From Triatoma infestans (Eukaryota > Arthropoda > Insecta > Hemiptera > Reduviidae), in contig JAAEAF010014809.1 of the NCBI GenBank assembly GCA_011037195.1, positions 62,001-126,000 on the forward strand: a stretch of DNA of 64,000 bases. Direction: 5' to 3'. How positions within the stretch are numbered: the stretch's first letter is position 1; the number at the start of each line of letters is the position of its first letter. The notes under the pieces were generated by a model. That model was not told the origin of the DNA. It saw nothing but the letters and a program-made list of their open reading frames with translations, and searched no databases. Below are positions 56,590 through 64,000 of the stretch, in pieces. The position numbers and the translations under genes are program-made.

Positions 56590-57974
56590 TGTTACGTATT
56601 CCTGGGGTTTAAGGGTGGCTTTTGACAAAATGCAACGGAACACGTAACTGGGTCGATAAAAAAATCAATAGATTGCGCTGATGGCAATCAAATGAGCGAC
56701 ACTACTTGTAGCTCTCGTCACCCCGAGCACTGTCGTTCTTAATTATTTAAAAATCTCGTCACTTTGAGCGCTGACTGACACTTCTTATCGAGATCGGCGA
56801 GACCGACGCCACCAGTAGTCTACTAGTACTGCCCAAGTAGTTCACATGTAGCATAGAGTTCACATCATGTACGACGCTATACCAGACAGGCCCTTTTACT
56901 AATTACTATCTTACAAATCGTTTGTATTGAAGTTCATTTATTGTGTGTTTGCACAGTTACATATCAAGCTTATTATTTAAGTGTTTTTCCGCGCTTTCTT
57001 GTGGCGTACCTTCAATTCGCAGTATCATACTTCTTCTCTTTTACTGCGTAATGTTGCAGCCTCACGTTTTTTAATACTTCTAGCAGTCTAGTGATCATTT
57101 AATTTACAGTTTAATGCTCATTAAGGGCCTATTCAGCAGTGGTGTTTACAAGATTCACCAATTCAGATAGCGTCAATCTCTGGCGGATGCAAGTGGCTTA
57201 TACTAACTTTATTCAACTATTTCTGAGTAAGATACTTATCCCATTTTTTCCTCTCCTTTATATCTTTACTCACTATTCAGTGTTATTATAAGCTGGCAAA
57301 TGCCATTTATGTGATAATTGAAATCGCTCTGAAGGTAACCTATCATATTATTTTTCTTTATCAGTGCCTTCAGTCTCAGCTTAATATTTAGTTGTATTAT
57401 TAACTGTTTCTCTATGCTTCAAAGCTAAGTGACTCTTCACTGCCTGCTCAACTTATACGTTCCGGGGAGACGCATTCTATACACCAGATAGAACAAATTC
57501 TGATTAAGGAGGCGTGAGGGGCTGTAACTTTAAGGCAAGTATACTCACTTTAACTTCTCTTAGTCGACCTCCTAGTGTGATTATATATCTTCTCAAACCC
57601 AGTTTGAGAATTTGCAGTTCTGTCTTTAGTCTTATTTTCCTACATATTTATTCTTGTGCCAACAGCTTCGCAGGGTCTACCACCTGCTGGTCCTCCGACG
57701 GATGCGAAGTCATCCTTTCTTCAGCAACCTGTGGACAGCCCTGGAAGGGATTGTTTGCCATTCAGACAGTCAGAGTAATTCCCAGGGCGTACCCACTATT
57801 CAGCGTTCGTTTTCGAGCTCGGATGTGAGGCGGGAGAGCTAGAGAGGCGCTTGTTCATCAATAAACTTATTGTTATTTTTGACTTGGTGCTTTTTCTGTC
57901 TTTGTTGCCCCACCCTTAAATTCCCGGAAACCATCTGTTGGTGCCGGATGAACCGAGCTTGCAAATACGTAACC
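56590..57974 (+). mobile_element. Solo LTR, family C, complete, 5-bp TSD
   Basis: It starts TGTTACGTATT and ends AATACGTAACC, an inverted repeat with one mismatch. ATATG flanks it at 56585-56589 and 57975-57979. It contains a polyadenylation-type AATAAAC near 57861, followed by TTTTTCTGTCTTTGTTGCC, as in LTRs. At 1385 bp it is long for an LTR, and it shares 50206-51152. BEL/Pao or Gypsy origin both fit a 5-bp TSD; no internal region is attached. Confidence 0.82.
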
Positions 57975-58143
57975 ATATGTCTTGCCGGTCCCTTCCAAGG
58001 TCACAAGTGGATGGTGGTAGTAGATGCTTTCTCCAAGTAGCTAGAAGTAGCCATAATGAGCAACACAAGCAACGACAAATAGACTCAAAGAATTGCTTTT
58101 CCATTTATGAGGATCCAAAAAATTTTGTGATGGATAATAGTCC
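57975..58143 (+). pseudogene. Gypsy-type integrase core, first part
   Basis: LAGPFQGHKWMVVVDAFSK (57981-58037) with the first catalytic Asp at 58023-58025, an in-frame stop, then LEVAIMS. Later comes FVMDN (58125-58137) with the second catalytic Asp. This is the DD35E integrase core of Gypsy-like elements (the GPF-x-G...VVVDAxSKWxEV pattern). The domain continues at 58460 after an LTR insertion. Stops show it is dead. The upstream part of pol is not recognisable. Confidence 0.82.
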
Positions 58144-58459
58144 CCATAATAGGTTTTGGAAGGACAGAATATTAGTGAGAAATGGATATTTGAAAAATAA
58201 GCTAGAATAAATGCTGAGCAGTGGATAGTAAAAGAGAGACAAAAAACTGCCAGGACTTTCAACTAATAATAGAAATTAGGTAGCAAGAGATTTAGATTGT
58301 GTAAAGAGAAAGGAAGTAATTGGTTGCTGATACGCTTCAAACTGTTGTATAAACCGTCCTTCTGTTCGGGGCTAGCTGGGAGGTGTATATACGGAGTCTC
58401 CCACTGTAGTCTGGCCTAAATAGCGAGAGATTCTTTGCTTTTATCGGATCCTATTACAG
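58144..58459 (+). mobile_element. Solo LTR, family B, inside integrase
   Basis: It runs from CCATAATAGGTTTTGGAAGG to GGATCCTATTACAG and aligns with 11577-11935. Flanks AGTCC (58139-58143) and ACTCC (58460-58464) are a decayed TSD. A TATA box (TTGTATAAACCG) lies near 58355. It splits VMDN from the QFTSE block of the integrase. Confidence 0.82.
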
Positions 58460-59030
58460 ACTCCAGTTTACATCCGAAGTATTTAAGAATTTCTGTAATA
58501 GAAATGAAATGCAAAATGTACAACATGATTAACGGATAAGTGGAAAGATTGAAAATTTTTTGGACTGGCAGGAAAAGACGAAAAAGGTAGGTAGGTCCTA
58601 GTAAAAGATAGCAAGATTGTTAATAGCTTATCGGTTACACACCTCACATAACAACACATAAACCAACAGTGGACAAATGAAAAGAAGACTCCCCACAATA
58701 TTAGATAGGTTGAAGCCAAATCCAAAAGATGCCATCGAAAAGAAAATATGAAAGCAGAAACAATATCCTGTTCGAAGTACCCGAAAAAAAGAGAGCTTAC
58801 TGAAGGGCAAAAGGTTTGGATAAAAAGGGAAACAGAGAAAAGATGGAAATCAGGAGTGAATTATAGTAGGTACAGAATTAACATATTTGGTCACGATCGG
58901 AGGAGAAATATGGAAAAAACATGGAAACCAATTAAGAGTGCGAATGGCAGGTACTGCACCCGAAGGGAGGATGGTAAACGGTTCCTGGAGAAGAAGCTGC
59001 AAAGGGGAGAGAAATGTAGGAAATAGAAAT
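58460..59030 (+). pseudogene. Gypsy-type integrase, rest of core and C-terminal domain
   Basis: LQFTSEVFKNFCNRNEM (58462-58512) continues the core. NG-stop-VER (58531-58548) carries the catalytic Glu. LLAYR-like text and KRRLPTILDRLKP (about 58680-58720) match the usual GRxLRTRLDLLxP. LTEGQKVWIKRETEKRW...GHDRRRNMEKTW (58796-58925) matches the terminal domain with GQxVW and RRN. Stops and shifts are present throughout. Confidence 0.75.
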
Positions 59031-60458
59031 ATATATTGATTATAATTAAAATGTAATCGTGATTCAGCTATCATATGTGTAATAACCACATGATTAGAAA
59101 ATATAAAATGGTTGGTTGTTGGTGATATTGAATGAAAAATAAACGTAATTTTTAGTAATATTTAAATAAAGTGTTTTATTTAGAATTACTATAGATAGTA
59201 TGACAATTGAAGAAGTTTAAAGAAACAATATTGACTGTTGCCATAAGAAGCAAGCCACTAACAATAAATATAATATATCAAATATATAAAGAAGTTTATT
59301 TAAAAAAGGTTTTTCTGTGATCCAATTTAAATTCCAAATTTCTGGATTTTAATAAATTAAAGTTTATTATTAATATGAATTATTATGCGACATAAATCGA
59401 TGTCTGGTAAAACTATAATATTATTTGTGTGTGTTGGCTTTAATATAGAATTTAATAGTGATCTGGTCATACCAATCCAATGTGTGATGTGTCTGTGATT
59501 TGTGTGTGTGTGTGTGTGTTTTATGTATCCTATGTCATGTTAATGATCCTTCACTTGCAGAACTCAATCCCTATACCTACCACATCAGATCCCAACTAGC
59601 TTTAATGAACACTTCACCTATCTCTACCACCTCAAATTTAGTGAATTATTGAGTAATATTGTTGGTTACAATCACCTCTACTATAATATTATCATTCTTA
59701 TTTATTTCTAATTTTACATAAAAAAAGGAATGAAAAAGAATTATAAAAATAGTTTAAAACATTTTTAAAATATTACAAAATTCCTTTTAATCTGAAACAG
59801 TAGGATATCAATGAACCGTTTCTAAAGTACTTTTTTTTTAAAAAAATCTGGTGTGAAATACTATATGATGATTTCATCTTGGAAATAATGATATTATGAT
59901 TCTCTAATGAAATAATCAAAAATTAATTCCCTTCCAATTCATTCATTAAATATATCCACTCTATCAATACATTATATTTCTATCCAGTTTGATTTTTTTA
60001 AAATAAAAAATTTTTGTTTATTTAGATTCAGTATTTACTTGATTATATTCAGTATTCTTCTTAATATAATTTATTCTTATCTACTTCTAATTATAATTTG
60101 TTTAATTATACTTATAATTAGTACGATTCCTTCTTTTATGTTGTTGCGTGAAACTACATTTTGATTGCATTAACTTACGCGTAGATTTCCATCTTGATAA
60201 TAGTATTCTTTCAATGCTTCGTGAACTGCGCCACATACATAAAATTAATACAACGTATAGCTGAAAACTTCAGGTCTAAGAAAGTTTTTTAAATGAAAAT
60301 TATGAATTCCTTGGAGAAATTTTTATGGGTGTTTAACATCAATTTTATTTTGGCCCACTAGTATGAATAGCCAAATTCAAAATGGTGGTCTCACATTGGA
60401 TCATTTCTGTTTAATTCTCTTTCGCTTACTTTTTCAACAATGGAATGAAAATGCTGAA
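59031..60458. other. AT-rich DNA; (GT)n and motif K
   Basis: (GT)n lies at 59501-59519. Motif K (AAAAAATCTGGTGTGAAATA) is at 59839-59880. No gene was recognised. Confidence 0.45.
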
Positions 60459-61083
60459 TTTTTTCTTTATAGCTCTCATTAATTATATAAAACAGTAAAT
60501 AGTATGTTAGAAATAACTTGATTTTTGCATTTATTTCATAAATAATTTTTGTAGCATAAATAATTTTTAATAATTTATAAAATACCCATGAAGGGAAAAT
60601 TAGTAAAAAAATTCTAAACTAGATTTTTCATAGAAATAATTAGCTATTAATAACTAGCCAATCACAATGTAGAAGAGAAGGTGTTAAATGTGGGCGTGGT
60701 CAACACGATAATTCTAAATTTTTGATTGGCTTAAAGTACACCCAACATTTCACACCTCCTCTTCTACCCTAACTAATTATTTATCCCTAATTATTTCTAT
60801 GAAAAATCTAGTTCAGAATTTTTTTACTTATTTTCTATCCGTAAGTATTTTATAAATAATGATCAAATTGCACAATAAAATTTGTTTATGAATAAATGCA
60901 ATTGTCAAGTTCTTCTGAACATAATATTCAATGTTTTAATATAATTAATCAGACCTGTAAAGATGAATCTCTAGTTAGCTCTAAATAGCTTAAATGTTTT
61001 ATGAAAAAAATGCAAAAAAATCAAATTATTTCTAACATACTATATTGTTTCGAATAATTAATTTGAGCTATAAGGAAAAAACT
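60459..61083. mobile_element. Long palindromic (MITE or foldback) element
   Basis: The outer ends TTTTTTCTTTATAGCTC and GAGCTATAAGGAAAAAAC pair. Moving inwards, AGTATGTTAGAAATAA pairs with TTATTTCTAACATACTA, AACTAGATTTTTCATAGAAA with TTTCTATGAAAAATCTAGTT, and GTAGAAGAGAAGGTGT with ACACCTCCTCTTCTAC. The centre is near 60708. There is no ORF. A TSD could not be fixed. Two long arms around a short centre fit a MITE or foldback transposon. Confidence 0.85.
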
Positions 61084-61736
61084 CTAGTTAGCCCTAGTCC
61101 CTTCAGCTGTGATTAACCCTTTTATGAACTAGTAAATATCAAATCTAGCTCGGCAAATCCAGAACTTCAATTACTTGAAATCAACTTTCAAGAGTCTAGT
61201 ACCGACACTTGAAGAGTCTAAAAACCCACATTGACGAATATAAAATCAAATGTCAAAGTCTAAAATCAGGAACAGCCTACATACGTCATTCAAGAGCATA
61301 CTGAACACTATCGATGCAACCAGCATACAGTATGGCTACACGAAAGCACAAAATATTTTGTGGTAGTGCAGGAGACTCGCCAGGAAAACATGTGGTGTAA
61401 AACTGATAGGCCTACATTGGATTTATGAAAAATCGATCTAAGATAGTCCATGCCGTGATTCTATGGTGACCATGGTATAGATAGGGAGATACTGCCGGGA
61501 ATACAACGCATGACTTGTTTGTCCATAACCGGCAAGATGGGAACAACGCCGAAATCAGCGCGGAAGTGCTAATAGCATTACAACAGTTTTTTGTAGAGGT
61601 GAAAGTTTGTCTCTCAGGATTAGTTGCAAAGAAGAATGGGCAACATTCAGGTGAAGTTACTTAGATTGAAGACAAGATAAGTCAAGTGAACAAAATCGAA
61701 TTCTATTGCTTAGTACCCTAGAGGAAAGCTTGCTGC
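61084..61736. other. No gene seen
   Basis: A GAGTCTA-type short motif recurs near 61190-61260. No gene or family was recognised. Confidence 0.35.
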
Positions 61737-61748
61737 TACCTCAGAATT

Positions 61749-62071
61749 TTTTTTTTTTTTTTTTTTTTTTGGCATTAGCTGTTAAGCCATAGCCACAATA
61801 TTATTCTATGAATGAGAAAAATGTATTGTCAGATATCCAACATAACCCACCTCCAAACATCCAGCTACAGTACCTTTATTACTTTTCCACACTTTACACC
61901 TTGTTTATAAGGATATTCATTAATAAACCTCCTATCAGTCATTACATTCATACATTCACAAGCTTAGTTGCGTTCACATCATCTTCAACCCTCATACCAT
62001 TAAATACTCACATCCCAATAAATACATTCATTCAAACAATTTTCCTCAACTAAAATAACAAGTACTCGGGG
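61749..62071 (-). mobile_element. Short retroposon with A-tail and 12-bp TSD
   Basis: TACCTCAGAATT occurs at 61737-61748 and 62072-62083. Next to the left copy is a T run of about 21 (61749-61769), i.e. the A-tail of a minus-strand insert. The body shows no A/B boxes and no protein motif. It is therefore either a 5'-truncated LINE 3' UTR or an unknown SINE. The plus-strand 81-codon frame inside it is incidental. Confidence 0.85.
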
Positions 62072-62089
62072 TACCTCAGAATTCAGTAA

Positions 62090-62330
62090 AGTCAAACTTA
62101 TGATTGATCGATTTTGGTCAAAATATAATTATCATTTATAACAGTGGCACATAAAATATTAAGTTTGAGGTTCCTGCGAATATTTGTTTTCTTAATGCAC
62201 ACATAATTGCCGTCCATTTGCTATTTTTTTTTTCGTACACAGGGTACCCGTTAACATGTATTTACGGTAAAAACTTAATTTTGAACAATTGGCACAGTTG
62301 CAATAATTCCGCTTACAAAGGTATGAGAAA
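62090..62330 (-). repeat. Family H repeat, minus copy
   Basis: GATCGATTTTGGTCAAAATA, CACACATAATTGCCGTCCAT, a GGGTACCCG version of the AGGACCTC block, TTACGGTAAAAACTTAATTT and CCGCTTACAAAGGTATGAGAAA follow the order of 5830-6065 and 45120-45415. Diverged. Confidence 0.55.
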
Positions 62331-63119
62331 TTTGAGAAATTTAAAAATGTTAAAAAACGATAAAATAAAACTCATAGAGTGGTAAAATCTTATTATTTAT
62401 GTAGATTTGGCATTGAAACTTTAATTTGTAAGCGAATCCATGCTAAAAAAAAAATAAAAAAGATAAAAAGAATATAAGCATTTCATAAATTTCCCTACTT
62501 AAATGTATTTAAATATATTACTACATTTGTTATTATCTTATAGGCCAGCTTTTTTGGGGCCTTCATTTAATCTCATGTTTAGAACAGTAGAGAATATATA
62601 AAAATGCGCCCATGTGCATCATTAGCGAAGTAATGAAACCCAGTGAAGAAATGCACCCAAGTGAAGTATCAGTTTAACAGAGAGGTTAGACTATAGTGCA
62701 AAGTCTTGTAATGTTTTCTTTTCAACGTTGAAAGTCAACGCTAACCGATCGAGAAAATGTTACCGATGGAAAGATGCCAGATCTTCTTCTTCTACATTAT
62801 TTTCATCCATTTTTTCCACACTAACAAAATACCTTAAAGCTTTTCCACTATATTTCTTAAAGGGGGTTTTGTTGTTGTTTTTTCGTACAGAAACTAACAA
62901 AAGGCAGGAATGAGATATTAAATAAATAGTCTCTCGCTAATTGATCAAGTATAGATAAAAACTAAAAGTGAAGTAAATTAAAATGAAGAATCGATTTTAA
63001 TTAATTTCAAACAATAATTTTGCAGTTCTTAACGATTATTGATTTAAATAAATCAACACTTCTCAGCTAACTAATTGTTATATAGCCTTCAACACTTCCA
63101 GCCGGATTTTCCAATGATC
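62331..63119. other. AT-rich DNA, no gene seen
   Basis: A 61-codon frame at 62728-62913 has no domain. Nothing else was recognised. Confidence 0.4.
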
Positions 63120-63750
63120 TCTACATAATCTGCATACACAATATCTGCACTGTTCTATTAATTATTGTTCTGTTAGTCTGGATACTGAATCTCTTACTAT
63201 ATTTTCTATGGCCAGATTAAAAAGCAGGATGGCAAGAGCATCACCTTACTCCATGAATGAACTGGAATGGAAATCATGTAAAACATTCAGGACTTTCGGA
63301 TTTAGACAGCATCAGTGGTTTGTTATAAAGCGACGTTTTCTCAATATTACAATAGGCTTCTTCGGGGAAGGGTCGACTCGAATGCTGAAACAACACTGAC
63401 AAGAAATAGTCTATTCTAACTCTACAAGTCTGTTGTAATATGAGCAAAACGACGTCGGTTTAGAACTCTACCAAGACGTGGTTTTCAACCGATGAACTAA
63501 GTGTTTTGTCATGTCAAGGTCGTGGAAGCCTGGAACGTTTTATAACCAATCTCGGTCTAGTCAGTCAGTCTTAATCGAACAATGAGCTCCAAATGTTCCA
63601 CGGTTATTCTGGTAAGGCGGATAAATTTTTTTTGGCTCCTTCATAGCTTGATTCATGGAGTGCACTTTGTTGATTGTTTCATAGACAGATTTGAAATCAA
63701 CTAGAATGATGGGTGTATAGTTTGTAGGTTGGACATTTCAATGTAATAAA
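63120..63750 (-). pseudogene. RTE-like reverse-transcriptase relic
   Basis: The minus strand reads IILVDFKSVYETINKVH (about 63710-63655). This matches RT motif A (FxDFKxAFDSxxR) with its Asp codon at 63697-63699. About 400 bp downstream it reads GDALAILLFNLAIENIVRDS (about 63243-63184), matching the QGDxLSPxLFNLxLExxIR motif B typical of RTE-like elements. The sequence between is shifted and has stops. The catalytic YADD block further on is not recognisable. Clade assignment is by motif style only. Confidence 0.65.
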
Positions 63751-63844
63751 AATTTAATCCGTTATGTATCTATTCTTCCTAAAACCACACTGTTAGTCTC
63801 CTATTTTTTTTTTCAGCATAGATAATTAATATTCTGTTAATGGT

Positions 63845-63920
63845 GGCTGGTGTTGGTGTAGTGGTCATGAGCATGGGCTAGTGAGTGGAAAATCCCCAGT
63901 TCGAGTCCCGCATATAATTG
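63845..63920 (+). mobile_element. tRNA-like SINE head
   Basis: TTGGTGTAGTGGTCATGAGC (A-box-like) and CCCAGTTCGAGTCCCGC (B box) are spaced as in a tRNA. Bases to close the acceptor stem are missing, and AT-rich sequence follows. It differs in detail from family S, so it is probably a second SINE family or a tRNA pseudogene. It runs to near the window end without a visible tail. Confidence 0.65.
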
Positions 63921-64000
63921 CTAAATTTTATATTCGTTTAAAAAATGTTAATGGTAAATTTCGCCACCGTCCACGATACCTAATTTGGTAGTTGGACGTT

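Noticed and set aside
45910..57974. A single large LTR element with LTR C copies as its two LTRs
   Set aside because: Family H sequence flanks the left copy on both sides and the right copy has its own TSD, so each is a separate insertion.
61808..62053. 81-codon ORF
   Set aside because: Antisense frame inside a TSD-bounded retroposon.

Overview
The window is A+T-rich, non-coding eukaryotic DNA packed with decayed transposable elements. The mixture points to an arthropod, most likely an insect: R1-, Jockey-, I-, CR1- and RTE-type non-LTR retrotransposons, a mariner, Gypsy-type LTR remnants, a hAT-like element, tRNA-derived SINEs and foldback elements. The species cannot be read from the sequence. 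I found no convincing host protein-coding gene, rRNA gene, intact tRNA gene or CRISPR array. All recognisable coding sequence belongs to mobile elements and is truncated, frameshifted or interrupted.

Layout. 0-6 kb: a candidate solo LTR (632-1117), a 67-bp tandem array (about 2037-2225), and an LTR of family B with a tandemly amplified end (5143-5718). 6-9.1 kb: three arms of a foldback family carrying hammerhead-ribozyme-like cores, plus a perfect 18-bp palindrome. 10-16.7 kb: a SINE with 12-bp target-site duplication (TSD), two family-B solo LTRs and an R1-type fragment. 16.7-24 kb: mostly anonymous AT-rich DNA with one reverse-transcriptase (RT) relic and SINEs. 24-33.8 kb: a cluster of Jockey and RNase H-bearing I-type fragments, two of them with clear TSDs, one carrying a nested hAT-like insertion, and an inverted pair of family-D repeats. 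34-38.6 kb: an RNase H relic, LTR, SINEs, a LINE fragment and a second ribozyme foldback. 40-46 kb: an LTR-like repeat, an I-type insertion whose empty site is present 1.3 kb away, and a large inverted repeat of family H. 45.6-51.3 kb: a three-level nest (family H, then LTR C, then a full-length but degenerate CR1-like element). 53.8-54.7 kb: an internally deleted mariner. 56.2-59.0 kb: a Gypsy integrase relic broken by solo LTRs. 60.5-62.3 kb: a 625-bp palindromic element and a short retroposon. 63.1-63.9 kb: an RTE-like RT relic and a tRNA-like SINE head.

The most interesting signal is the foldback family with the hammerhead core. Two copies (8937-8974 and 38454-38491) keep the CTGANGA box, stem II, the GAAAC box, a self-complementary ACCGGT stem III, a C at the predicted cleavage site and a 4-bp stem I (CATC/GATG), while their flanks have diverged. 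Short-stem-III hammerheads of this kind are known from Penelope-like elements and retrozymes. This family appears as inverted arms with no coding sequence.

Letters A-E, H, J, K and S are labels used here for repeat families defined only by comparison within this window. The genes do not form a pathway; the window is a record of successive insertions whose order can be read from nesting and TSDs.
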